Positions 35,789 to 45,133 of a DNA stretch of 64,000 nucleotides are shown in pieces (positions within the stretch are counted from its first letter, which is position 1; each line of letters begins with the position of its first letter). The notes beneath the pieces are model-generated. The model saw nothing but the letters and a program-made list of their open reading frames with translations, was not told the DNA's origin and did not search any database. The position numbers and the translations under genes are program-made. Source of the DNA: JBBRVW01 sp963784645 (GTDB lineage: Bacteria > Actinomycetota > Actinomycetes > JACCUZ01); assembly GCA_963784645.1 (NCBI GenBank), contig CAWARY010000009.1, forward strand, positions 1 through 64,000, written 5' to 3'.

Positions 35789-36769
35789 ATGGCCATGACC
35801 GCCGCCGTCAAGGACGAGCTCGCGCACCTGACGATCACCAAGCCCTGCTGCCGCAAGGCGGAGGTGTCGTCGATCCTGCGCTTCGCAGGCGGGCTGCACA
35901 TCGTCAGCGGCCGGATCGTCGTCGAGGCGGAGGTCGACACCGGCGCCACAGCGCGACGGCTGCGCAAGGACATCGCCGAGGTCTACGGCCACGCCTCCGA
36001 CGTGACCGTGGTCGCCGCCGGTGGCCTGCGCAAGGGCAGCCACTACCTCGTGCGGGTCGCCAAGGACGGCGAGGCGCTGGCCCGCCAGACGGGGCTGCTC
36101 GACGGCAGGGGGCGTCCGGTGCGCGGCCTGCCCCCGCAGGTCGTCTCCGGTGCGGTCTGCGACGCGGAGGCCGCCTGGCGCGGGGCGTTCCTGGCCCACG
36201 GCTCGCTCACCGAGCCGGGCCGGTCGTCCGCGCTGGAGATCACCTGCCCGGGCCCCGAGGCGGCCCTGGCACTGGTCGGCGCGGCGCGCCGCCTGGGCAT
36301 CAGCTCGAAGGCGCGGGAGGTCCGCGGGGTCGACCGGGTCGTCGTCCGCGACGGGGACGCCATCGGCGCCCTGCTGACCCGCCTCGGCGCGCAGGACAGC
36401 CGGCTCGCGTGGGAGGAGCGGCGGATGCGCCGCGAGGTCCGCGCCACCGCCAACCGGCTGGCCAACTTCGACGACGCCAACATGCGCCGCTCGGCGCGGG
36501 CGGCCGTCGCCGCCGGCGCGCGGGTCCAGCGGGCCCTGGAGATCCTCGGCGAGGACATCCCCGACCACCTGCGGGTGGCGGGCGAGCTGCGCCTGGCGCA
36601 CAAGCAGGCGAGCCTCGAGGAGCTGGGCGGTCTCGCCGACCCGCCGATGACCAAGGACGCCGTCGCCGGCCGGATCCGGCGCCTGCTCGCGATGGCCGAC
36701 AAGAAGGCGGACGACAACGGCATCCCCGGCACCGACGCCAACCTCACCCCCGACATGCTGGACGCCTGA
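35789..36769 (+). CDS. whiA: sporulation/division transcription factor WhiA
   Basis: 326 aa. The N-terminal LAGLIDADG-like domain is recognisable (CCRKAEVSSILRFAGGLHI; GAFLAHGSLTEPG), followed by the C-terminal helix-turn-helix (LASLEELGGLADPPMTKDAVAGRIRRLL in part). In Streptomyces WhiA works with WhiB to trigger sporulation septation; orthologues are nearly universal in actinobacteria and Firmicutes. ATG 35789 follows AGGAT; ATG 35795 is an alternative. The gene is 4 nt after yvcK. The downstream gap holds Pro-codon-like CTCAGCCCG repeats and then a 59-nt palindromic element. Confidence 0.95.
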   Translation: MAMTAAVKDELAHLTITKPCCRKAEVSSILRFAGGLHIVSGRIVVEAEVDTGATARRLRKDIAEVYGHASDVTVVAAGGLRKGSHYLVRVAKDGEALARQTGLLDGRGRPVRGLPPQVVSGAVCDAEAAWRGAFLAHGSLTEPGRSSALEITCPGPEAALALVGAARRLGISSKAREVRGVDRVVVRDGDAIGALLTRLGAQDSRLAWEERRMRREVRATANRLANFDDANMRRSARAAVAAGARVQRALEILGEDIPDHLRVAGELRLAHKQASLEELGGLADPPMTKDAVAGRIRRLLAMADKKADDNGIPGTDANLTPDMLDA

Positions 36770-36852
36770 CCACCTGCCGTCCTGCCGTCCCACCTGCGCG
36801 ACGTCCTCAGCCCGCGCGACCTCAGCCCGCGCGTCCGCCCGCTCGACCTCAG

Positions 36853-36911
36853 CCCGAGTTGATCACGGTCCCGTGATCAACTCGGGTCAACAGTGGCATG
36901 CACGCCACTGT
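36853..36911 (+). repeat. 59-nt double-hairpin palindromic repeat, copy 1
   Basis: First hairpin: 16-nt arms CCCGAGTTGATCACGG / CCGTGATCAACTCGGG with a 2-nt spacer. Second hairpin: ACAGTGGC / GCCACTGT with loop ATGCAC. It lies between whiA and gap. The same 59-nt unit occurs at 43645-43703 (direct) and 44909-44967 (inverted), with a diverged relative at 54587-54625. Confidence 0.85.
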
Positions 36912-37008
36912 CGGGCCAGGGACGCCGCGCGAGGGCCGCCCGGCAGCCAGCGGCCCCGTCGCGTCTCACCTGGCGAGGCGGCGCGCACAGCCTCCCGCGA
37001 CGCCTGGA

Positions 37009-37014
37009 TAGGGT
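37009..37014 (+). promoter_or_regulatory. -10 element TAGGGT of gap
   Basis: TAGGGT matches TANNNT; transcription from about 37021 would give a roughly 30-nt leader with the GAGGAG SD before GTG 37053. Confidence 0.5.
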
Positions 37015-37052
37015 TGGCGGGCAGGTGAAACGCGACGACTGAGGAGACTGCC

Positions 37053-38057
<1,005 letters not shown>

Positions 38058-38067
38058 GCCCCGCCAC

Positions 38068-39285
38068 GTGAAGAGTGTCGACGACCTCGGCGACCTGGCC
38101 GGCAAGCGGGTCCTGGTCCGCTCCGACCTCAACGTGCCGCTCGACGGCTCGACCATCACCGACGACGGCCGGATCCGCGCGAGCGCCCCGACCATCGCCG
38201 ACCTGGCCGACCGCGGTGCCCGGGTGGTCGTCTGCGCGCACCTCGGCCGACCCAAGGGCGAGCCGGTGGCCAAGTACAGCCTCGCCCCGGTGGCCCGGCG
38301 GCTGTCCGAGATCCTCGACCGACCGGTGGCCTTCGCCACCGACACGGTCGGCGACTCGGCCCGGCAGACCGTCGAGGGCTTGTCCGACGGTGACGTCGCG
38401 CTGCTCGAGAACCTGCGCTTCAACAAGGGCGAGGAGAGCAAGGACGACGCCGAGCGCGGGTCCTTCGCCGACGAGCTCGCCGCTCTGGCCGACGTCTATG
38501 TCGGCGACGGCTTCGGCGCGGTGCACCGCAAGCACGCCAGCGTCTACGACGTCCCGCAGCGGCTGCCGCACGCCGCCGGCGAGCTCGTCGAGGTCGAGAC
38601 CGAGGTGCTGCACCGGCTGACCGGCGACCCCGAGCGTCCCTACGTGGTGGTCCTGGGCGGGTCGAAGGTCTCCGACAAGCTCGGGGTCATCGACAACCTC
38701 ATCGACTCGGTCGACCGGCTGCTCATCGGCGGCGGCATGGTCTTCACCTTCCTCAAGGCCCAGGGCCACGAGGTCGGGAAGAGCCTGCTGGAGGACGACC
38801 AGCTCGACGCCGTCCGCGGCTACCTGGAGCGGGCCGCGTCCAAGGGCGTCGAGATCGTCCTCCCCGTCGACGTCGTCGCGGCGACCGAGTTCTCCGCCGA
38901 TGCCGACCACGAGGTGGTCGCGGTCGACGCGATCCCTGCCGACCGCCTCGGCCTCGACATCGGCCCCGAGAGCGGCACCCTGTTCGCCTCGAAGATCGTC
39001 GACGCGCGCACCGTGTTCTGGAACGGGCCGATGGGCGTGTTCGAGATGGCGCCCTACGCCGAAGGCACCCGGGCGGTCGCGCAGGCACTCATCGACGTCA
39101 CCCGCGCCGGCGGCCTCACCGTCGTCGGTGGGGGAGACTCGGCTGCTGCCGTGCGCCAGCTCGGCTTCGACGAGCGCGCGTTCGGCCACATCTCGACCGG
39201 GGGTGGCGCCAGCCTCGAGCTGCTCGAGGGCAAGGAGCTCCCCGGCCTCAGTGCACTCGACGACGAAGCTTCTGGAAGGCGTTAG
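38068..39285 (+). CDS. pgk: phosphoglycerate kinase
   Basis: 405 aa, complete. Transfers phosphate from 1,3-bisphosphoglycerate to ADP. Signature VLVRSDLNVPLD at the N-terminus, AHLGRPKG, and the C-terminal nucleotide-binding GGGDSAAAV with STGGGASLELLEG. The GTG start 38068 is 10 nt after the gap stop. Followed 4 nt later by tpiA. Confidence 0.97.
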   Translation: MKSVDDLGDLAGKRVLVRSDLNVPLDGSTITDDGRIRASAPTIADLADRGARVVVCAHLGRPKGEPVAKYSLAPVARRLSEILDRPVAFATDTVGDSARQTVEGLSDGDVALLENLRFNKGEESKDDAERGSFADELAALADVYVGDGFGAVHRKHASVYDVPQRLPHAAGELVEVETEVLHRLTGDPERPYVVVLGGSKVSDKLGVIDNLIDSVDRLLIGGGMVFTFLKAQGHEVGKSLLEDDQLDAVRGYLERAASKGVEIVLPVDVVAATEFSADADHEVVAVDAIPADRLGLDIGPESGTLFASKIVDARTVFWNGPMGVFEMAPYAEGTRAVAQALIDVTRAGGLTVVGGGDSAAAVRQLGFDERAFGHISTGGGASLELLEGKELPGLSALDDEASGRR

Positions 39286-39289
39286 AGCT

Positions 39290-40090
<801 letters not shown>

Positions 40091-40093
40091 CGG

Positions 40094-40099
40094 TAGAGT
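40094..40099 (+). promoter_or_regulatory. -10 element TAGAGT upstream of secG
   Basis: TAGAGT fits TANNNT and lies 78 nt before the secG GTG, immediately after tpiA, so secG may have its own promoter besides read-through. Confidence 0.4.
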
Positions 40100-40177
40100 T
40101 GCGCCTCGGCCGGGCGACCCCGCGCCGGACCGACTCGATGTCATCGCGCCGCGACGTACCACCGGGAGCCGACCACC

Positions 40178-40411
40178 GTGCAGCTCGTCCTGCAGATCAT
40201 CCTCACCATCACCAGCCTGCTGCTGGTCCTGCTCGTGCTGCTGCACAAGGGCAAGGGCGGCGGCCTGTCCGACCTGTTCGGCGGCGGCGTCTCGTCGTCC
40301 CTCGGCGGGTCGTCGGTGGTCGAGCGCAACCTCGACCGGCTCACGATCGGGCTGGGCATCGTCTGGGTCGCCGCGATCGTGGCGCTGGGGCTGCTGCTCA
40401 AGAACGGCTGA
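40178..40411 (+). CDS. secG: preprotein translocase subunit SecG
   Basis: 77 aa with two membrane helices (ILTITSLLLVLLVLLHKG and LGIVWVAAIVALGLLL) joined by the conserved Gly/Ser loop GKGGGLSDLFGGG. It supports SecYEG channel function during protein export. Length and the position after tpiA are typical of actinobacteria. GTG 40178 is preceded by GGGAG. Confidence 0.95.
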   Translation: MQLVLQIILTITSLLLVLLVLLHKGKGGGLSDLFGGGVSSSLGGSSVVERNLDRLTIGLGIVWVAAIVALGLLLKNG

Positions 40412-40446
40412 CCGACCGAACACCCGCCCGCACCCGCCCGACGACC

Positions 40447-40452
40447 TACACT
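40447..40452 (+). promoter_or_regulatory. -10 element TACACT of rbpA
   Basis: TACACT lies about 60 nt before GTG 40512, giving a short leader. rbpA is known to be SigR-controlled in Streptomyces; I cannot see a clear GGAAT/GTT-type SigR site here. Confidence 0.4.
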
Positions 40453-40511
40453 GAGGCCGCCGGGCACCGCACAGGTCGCCGCGGCGACCGCTCGACGCTG
40501 GGAGCAGCAAC

Positions 40512-40850
40512 GTGGCAAGTGGCAACGCCATCCGGGGCAGCCGGGTCGGAGCCGGACCGATGGGCGAGGCCGAGCGCGGCGAGTCCGCGCCGCGGTTCCG
40601 CATCTCCTACTGGTGCGCCAACGGGCACGAGACGCGCCCCAGCTTCGCCGAGGACAGCCAGGTGCAGGCGCCGGAGACCTGGGACTGCCCGCGCTGCGGC
40701 TTCCCCGCCGGCCAGGACGAGGCCAACCCGCCGTCGCCGCCGCGCACCGAGCCGTACAAGACGCACCTGGCCTACGTGAAGGAGCGTCGCAGCGACGCCG
40801 ACGGCGCGGCCATCCTCGAGGAGGCCCTGGCCAAGCTCCGCGGCCGGTAG
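40512..40850 (+). CDS. rbpA: RNA polymerase-binding protein RbpA
   Basis: 112 aa. An actinobacteria-specific activator that binds RNA polymerase and group I/II sigma factors and stabilises the open complex. The zinc-ribbon core (WCANGH...CPRCG), the basic linker (RTEPYKTHLAYVKERRS) and the C-terminal sigma-interaction helix (GAAILEEALAKLRGR) are recognisable. GTG start. A 16-bp hairpin terminator follows. Confidence 0.95.
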   Translation: MASGNAIRGSRVGAGPMGEAERGESAPRFRISYWCANGHETRPSFAEDSQVQAPETWDCPRCGFPAGQDEANPPSPPRTEPYKTHLAYVKERRSDADGAAILEEALAKLRGR

Positions 40851-40864
40851 CACCACAGCCGTTC

Positions 40865-40901
40865 CGAGGACCCCGCCCGGCTCGACCGGGCGGGGTCCTC
40901 G
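40865..40901 (+). terminator. strong hairpin terminator after rbpA
   Basis: Perfect 16-bp stem (CGAGGACCCCGCCCGG and complement) with a 5-nt loop CTCGA, 14 nt after the rbpA stop; no T tract. Confidence 0.8.
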
Positions 40902-40934
40902 CACGTCCGGGCCGTCGCGCGGCGCGCGCGGTCC

Positions 40935-40940
40935 TAAGGT
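40935..40940 (+). promoter_or_regulatory. -10 TAAGGT, leaderless start of CoA-transferase gene
   Basis: TAAGGT is exactly 6 nt from ATG 40947 and no SD is present. Confidence 0.55.
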
Positions 40941-40946
40941 GCTGCC

Positions 40947-42125
40947 ATGCCGGGACCGCTGGAGGGAACGCTCGTCGTCGACCTGTCGCGGGCCCTGGCC
41001 GGTCCGCACGCGGCCCAGATGCTCGGCGACCTCGGCGCCCGGGTCATCAAGGTGGAGAACCCCGACGGCGGCGACGACAGCCGCGGCTGGGGACCGCCGT
41101 TCGTCGACGCCCACGGTGTGGCCGAGCACGGCGAGAGCACCTACTTCTTCTCCTGCAACCGCAACAAGGAGTCGGTCACCGCCGACCTCAAGTCCGACGA
41201 GGGCCGCGACCTGCTGACCCGGCTGGTGCGGCAGGCCGACGTCCTCGTCGAGAACTTCCGCACCGGGGTGCTCGACCGGCTCGGCTTCCCGGTCGAGCGG
41301 CTGCACGAGCTCAACCCGCGGTTGGTGGTGCTGTCCATCACCGGCTTCGGCCACGACGGGCCGGAGGGCGGCCGGGCCGGCTACGACCAGATCGCCCAGG
41401 GCGAGGCGGGCCTGATGTCGCTGACCGGGACCGGGCCGGGCGACCCGATGCGCGTCGGCGTCCCCATCGGTGACCTGCTCGCCGGCATGTACGGCGCGTA
41501 CGGCGTGGTCGCCGCCCTGCACGAGCGCGACCGCACGGGGGTCGGCAAGGTGGTGCGCACGTCCCTGCTCGCGGCCATCGTCGGGGTGCACGCGTTCCAG
41601 GGCACCCGCTACACCGTCACCGGCGAGGTGCCGTACGGGCAGGGCAACCACCACCCGTCGATCTGCCCCTACGGCCTGTTCCACTGTGCCGACGGCCTGC
41701 TGCAGATCGCCGTGGGCAGCGAGGGGCTGTGGCGGCGGCTCGCCGCCGAGTTCGACCTCCCGGCCGACGCGGCCGGGTTCGGTTCCAACGCCGAGCGGGT
41801 CCGTAACCGGGACGCGGTCGTCGACGCCGTGAACACGGCCTTCGCCCGGCTGCCCCTGGCCGAGCTGCTGCCCAGGCTCGCGACGACCGGCGTCCCCGCC
41901 GGCGAGGTCCGGACCCTGGACCGGGTCTACGACTGGGACCAGACGGCGTCCCAGGGGCTGCTCGTCGAGGTCGACCACGCCCTGGCGGGGCGGATCACGC
42001 TCCCCGGCCCGCCGCTGCGCTTCGACGGGGACGAGCCGCAGCAGCACGGTGCGCCCCCGCTGCTCGGGCAGCACGACGCGTCGGTGCGGGCGTGGCTCGC
42101 GGAGGTCGAGGGCGGCCCGGCGTGA
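40947..42125 (+). CDS. class III CoA-transferase (CaiB/BaiF family)
   Basis: 392 aa. N-terminal motif VVDLSRALAGPHAAQMLGDLGA with ARVIKVENPDGGDDSRGWGPPF, and the catalytic Asp in GYDQIAQGEAGLMSLTG (near residue 150), as in formyl-, carnitine- or succinyl-CoA transferases. It moves CoA between carboxylic acids. Its stop overlaps the GTG of a carboxyltransferase gene by 4 nt, so the two probably act on the same acyl-CoA. The substrate cannot be read from sequence. Confidence 0.9.
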   Translation: MPGPLEGTLVVDLSRALAGPHAAQMLGDLGARVIKVENPDGGDDSRGWGPPFVDAHGVAEHGESTYFFSCNRNKESVTADLKSDEGRDLLTRLVRQADVLVENFRTGVLDRLGFPVERLHELNPRLVVLSITGFGHDGPEGGRAGYDQIAQGEAGLMSLTGTGPGDPMRVGVPIGDLLAGMYGAYGVVAALHERDRTGVGKVVRTSLLAAIVGVHAFQGTRYTVTGEVPYGQGNHHPSICPYGLFHCADGLLQIAVGSEGLWRRLAAEFDLPADAAGFGSNAERVRNRDAVVDAVNTAFARLPLAELLPRLATTGVPAGEVRTLDRVYDWDQTASQGLLVEVDHALAGRITLPGPPLRFDGDEPQQHGAPPLLGQHDASVRAWLAEVEGGPA

Positions 42126-43621
42126 GCAGTCCCGGCGCGCTCGAGCTGATCGAGGCGGTCCTCGACCCGGGCAGCTGGCGGCGCTGGGACGAGCCGCTGG
42201 CGCCCGAGGAGGGCCTGGACCCGGCCTACGCCGGTGCGCTCGCGGCCGCGCGCGAGCGCACCGGGCTCGACGAGTCGGTCGTCACCGGCGAGGGGCGGAT
42301 CCGCGGCCGTCGGGTGGCGCTGGCCGCCTGCGAGTTCGGCTTCCTCGCCGGTTCGATCGGCGTGCGGGCCGCCGACCGGCTCGTCGCGGCCGTCGAGCGG
42401 GCCACCGACGAGCGGCTGCCCCTCCTGGCCTCGCCGACCTCCGGCGGCACCCGCATGCAGGAGGGCACCACCGCCTTCCTGCAGATGGTGAAGATCACAG
42501 CGGCGATCGGCCTCCACAAGGCGGCGGGCAACCCCTACCTGGTCTACCTGCGCAACCCCACCACCGGCGGCGTGCTGGCGTCGTGGGGGTCGCTCGGCCA
42601 TGTCACCGTCGCCGAGCCCGGGGCGCTGATCGGCTTCCTCGGGCCGAGGGTCTACACCGCCCTGTACGGCGGGGAGTTCCCGGCCGGCGTCCAGACCGCC
42701 GAGAACCTGCTGGCGCACGGCATCGTCGACGCCGTCCTGCCGCCGGGGGAGATCCCGGAGATCCTCGACCGGGCGCTGGCCGTGCTGTCCGCGCCGCGGG
42801 AGGGTTCGCCGGACGCCGCCCCGGTCGACGCCGCCGACGAGGGCGTCGACGACGTCCCGGCGTGGGAGTCGATCCGCCGCTCCCGGCGGCCCGAGCGCCC
42901 CGGCGTCCGGCAGCTGCTGCGCTCGGCGGCGCGCGACGTCGTGCCGATGCGCGGCACCGGCGCCGGCGAGATCGACGCGGGGCTGATCCTCGCGCTGGCC
43001 CGGTTCGGCGGCGCCCCGTGCGTGGTCCTCGGGCAGGACCGGCAGAACCAGGCGGCCGGCCGCCCGCTCGGCCCCGCCGGTCTGCGGGAGGCGCGGCGCG
43101 GGATGAAGCTCGCCGACGAGCTCAAGCTGCCGCTGGTGACGGTCATCGACACTGCGGGCGCAGCCCTGTCGCAGGAGGCCGAGGAGGGCGGCCTGGCCGG
43201 TGAGATCGCCCGCTGCCTGCAGGACCTGGTGCTGCTCGACGCGCCGACCGTCTGCCTGCTGCTCGGTGAGGGCGCCGGCGGGGGAGCGCTCGCGCTGCTG
43301 CCCGCCGACCGGGTCCTGTGCGCCCAGCACGGCTGGCTCTCGCCGCTGCCGCCGGAGGGCGCGTCGGCGATCATCCACCGCACCACGGAGCGGGCGCCCG
43401 AGATGGCCGAGCAGCAGGGCGTGCGCTCCCTCGACCTGCTCCGGGCCGGCATCGTCGACCGGATCGTGGCCGAGCGGCCGGACGCCGCCGACGAGCCGTC
43501 CGCCTACCTGGCCCGGGTGGCCCGCGTGCTCGAGGCCGAGCTGGCCGGCCTGCTCCGCCGCGACCCGCGGACCCGCCTCGCCGCCCGCCTGGCCCGCTAC
43601 CGCGCCCTCGGCTCCCCCTGA
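42122..43621 (+). CDS. acyl-CoA/acetyl-CoA carboxyltransferase (fused beta-alpha type)
   Basis: 499 aa. Two crotonase-fold carboxyltransferase halves: an AccD-like N half (LLASPTSGGTRMQEGTTAFLQMVKI; NPTTGGVLASWGSLG) and an AccA-like C half (REARRGMKLADELKLPLVTVIDTAGA; LLLGEGAGGGALALLPADRVL). The zinc ribbon of bacterial AccD is absent, so it resembles a compact carboxyltransferase subunit needing a separate biotin carboxylase/BCCP, which is not encoded nearby. The GTG overlaps the CoA-transferase stop. Probable role: carboxylation or decarboxylation of the acyl-CoA made by its partner. Confidence 0.88.
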   Translation: MSSPGALELIEAVLDPGSWRRWDEPLAPEEGLDPAYAGALAAARERTGLDESVVTGEGRIRGRRVALAACEFGFLAGSIGVRAADRLVAAVERATDERLPLLASPTSGGTRMQEGTTAFLQMVKITAAIGLHKAAGNPYLVYLRNPTTGGVLASWGSLGHVTVAEPGALIGFLGPRVYTALYGGEFPAGVQTAENLLAHGIVDAVLPPGEIPEILDRALAVLSAPREGSPDAAPVDAADEGVDDVPAWESIRRSRRPERPGVRQLLRSAARDVVPMRGTGAGEIDAGLILALARFGGAPCVVLGQDRQNQAAGRPLGPAGLREARRGMKLADELKLPLVTVIDTAGAALSQEAEEGGLAGEIARCLQDLVLLDAPTVCLLLGEGAGGGALALLPADRVLCAQHGWLSPLPPEGASAIIHRTTERAPEMAEQQGVRSLDLLRAGIVDRIVAERPDAADEPSAYLARVARVLEAELAGLLRRDPRTRLAARLARYRALGSP

Positions 43622-43644
43622 CCCCCGCCCATCTGCGCGTGCAG

Positions 43645-43703
43645 CCCGAGTTGATCACGGTCCCGTGATCAACTCGTGTGAACAGTGGCTTGCACGCCGC
43701 TGT
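43645..43703 (+). repeat. 59-nt double-hairpin palindromic repeat, copy 2
   Basis: Same orientation as copy 1. The first hairpin keeps 14 bp (CGAGTTGATCACGG arm); the second is ACAGTGGC / GCCGCTGT with loop TTGCAC. It starts 24 nt after the carboxyltransferase stop and lies 166 nt before the nuclease-like gene. The remaining 43704-43868 holds no clear promoter. Confidence 0.85.
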
Positions 43704-43868
43704 CGACACCGAGCCGCCGCGGTAGGGGACGCATCGCGCTGCGCGAGGGCCGCCGCACTGCGCCGGCGCCGGTGAGCGACGTCCACAGTCGAGGCCGCCG
43801 TGGCGCGGCCGTCCACAGATGTGTCGACGCTCGACCCGCACCTGGTGCCGCGACCGGAAGATCGACGC

Positions 43869-44855
43869 ATGGACGGTGAGCTCGCACGAATCTGCGCGGA
43901 GCAGCGTGGATTCGTCTTCCGGTGGCAGGCGCTGGGCTGCGGCTACAGCGACGAGGCGATCGCCACGAAAGTGCGTGGCAAAGAGTGGACCAGGCTGCGG
44001 CGGGGTGCGTATGCGCTCACCGCGTACGTGCGCACGCTCGAACCGGCGCAGGTCAACGTGCTCACGTTCCGTGCTGTGTCGGCGCGGCTGGACGGCGACG
44101 TCGTTGCCGCGGGGTCGACCGCGCTCGCCGCGCTCGGGGTGCCCGTGTGGGGCGTGCCGCTGAACGAGGTCCATGTACACCGTGATCCCGGCAAGACCTC
44201 GCGCACCGAGGCCGGGGTCGTGCACCACCTCGGCGAGCTGCGGAGCGATCAGGTAATGGAGGTCGACGGGATGCTGATCGCCGCGCCGGCCCGGTCTGTC
44301 GTCGACGCCGCCAGGACGGTGCCGTTCGAAGCAGGTGTCGTCCTCGCCGACGGGGCTCGACGACTCTTCCTGCCCACGATCGACGGCGTCATGGACGTGC
44401 TCGAACGCCAGCGCGACTGGGCCGGCTCCATCGTGGCGTCCCGCGTCATCAAGTTCTCCGACGGGCGCGCGGCTACCGTCGGCGAGTCGCGCGGTCGTGT
44501 GATGATCGCCCGGTTGGGACTGCCCGCGCCCGAACTGCAGCGCCGGATCGTCGGCTCAGGCGGAGAGCTGATCGCGATCACGGACTACTACTTCGACGGC
44601 CTGGACACGGCCGGCGAGTTCGACGGCCGGCAGAAGTACGGCCGCGAGCTCTACGAGAAGAGCAACCGCCACGACGAGGACGTCGATCTCGGCGACGTCG
44701 TCTGGCGGGAGAAGCGCCGCGAGGACGCCGTTCGGGATGAAGGCAACGAGATGGTCCGCGTCGTCTGGTCCGAGCTCGACGGTCACGATCGAGCCGTCCG
44801 GCAACGCTTCCTCCGAGCCTTCTCCCGGGCTCGCAGCCGTCTACGCCCCGCCTGA
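43869..44855 (+). CDS. AbiEi-like winged-helix protein with a DUF559/Vsr-type nuclease-like C-terminus
   Basis: 328 aa from ATG 43869 (GGAAGA 7 nt upstream; GTG 43800 is an in-frame alternative). Residues about 1-60 resemble the AbiEi antitoxin N-terminal domain (GFVFRWQALGCGYSDEAIATKV...WTRLRRGAYAL), and about 60-190 the AbiEi-like middle region (AAGSTALAALG, VPARSVVDAARTV-type motif APARSVVDAART). Residues about 205-325 resemble the PD-(D/E)xK nuclease fold of DUF559/Vsr-like proteins: ESRGRVMIARLGLP, DYYFDGLDTAGEFDGRQKYG, then EKRREDAVRDEGNEMVRVVW. No AbiEii toxin gene is adjacent. GC3 is visibly lower than in neighbours. Inverted copies of a 59-nt palindromic repeat lie on both sides. Function is unproven: regulator, orphan antitoxin or nuclease. 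Confidence 0.75.
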   Translation: MDGELARICAEQRGFVFRWQALGCGYSDEAIATKVRGKEWTRLRRGAYALTAYVRTLEPAQVNVLTFRAVSARLDGDVVAAGSTALAALGVPVWGVPLNEVHVHRDPGKTSRTEAGVVHHLGELRSDQVMEVDGMLIAAPARSVVDAARTVPFEAGVVLADGARRLFLPTIDGVMDVLERQRDWAGSIVASRVIKFSDGRAATVGESRGRVMIARLGLPAPELQRRIVGSGGELIAITDYYFDGLDTAGEFDGRQKYGRELYEKSNRHDEDVDLGDVVWREKRREDAVRDEGNEMVRVVWSELDGHDRAVRQRFLRAFSRARSRLRPA

Positions 44856-44908
44856 GGCATCGCCGCGTCACCGCAGCGCGCGGCCCCGACCGCGGCTCTT
44901 GCGCGTCG

Positions 44909-44967
44909 ACAGTCCCTTGCAGGCCGCTGTTGACCCGAGTTGATCACGGGCCCGTGATCAACTCGGG
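44909..44967 (-). repeat. 59-nt double-hairpin palindromic repeat, copy 3 (inverted)
   Basis: Same unit as copies 1 and 2 in the opposite orientation. Large hairpin: perfect 17-nt arms CCCGAGTTGATCACGGG / CCCGTGATCAACTCGGG with no spacer. Small hairpin (44909-44930) is less well paired. With copy 2 it brackets the AbiEi-like/nuclease gene. Confidence 0.85.
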
Positions 44968-45090
44968 GACGGCGGGGGAGGCGGAGAAGGCGGAGGACGG
45001 CGGGGGAGGCGGAGGACGGCGGGGAGGCGGGGGAGGCGGAGGACGGCGGAGGACGGCGGAGGACGGCGGAGGACGGCGGGGCGAGGCGGG
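44968..45090 (+). repeat. G-rich minisatellite
   Basis: About 120 nt made of variants of GGAGGACGGC and GGGGGAGGC; at 45041-45080 four contiguous 10-mers GGACGGCGG(A/G) occur. The plus strand is about 90% purine. It sits directly between the inverted palindromic repeat and the carbamate kinase promoter. Confidence 0.8.
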
Positions 45091-45121
45091 ACGCGTGAGC
45101 ACGGACGGTGGCGGCGTCCCC

Positions 45122-45127
45122 TAGGGT
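45122..45127 (+). promoter_or_regulatory. -10 TAGGGT, leaderless start of carbamate kinase gene
   Basis: TAGGGT is exactly 6 nt from ATG 45134; no SD is visible. The -35 region lies just right of the minisatellite. Confidence 0.55.
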
Positions 45128-45133
45128 CGCGGG

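Noticed and set aside
44968..45090. The G-rich tract as a CRISPR array or origin of replication
   Set aside because: Units are 10 nt, without spacers, and there are no DnaA boxes, cas or rep genes.
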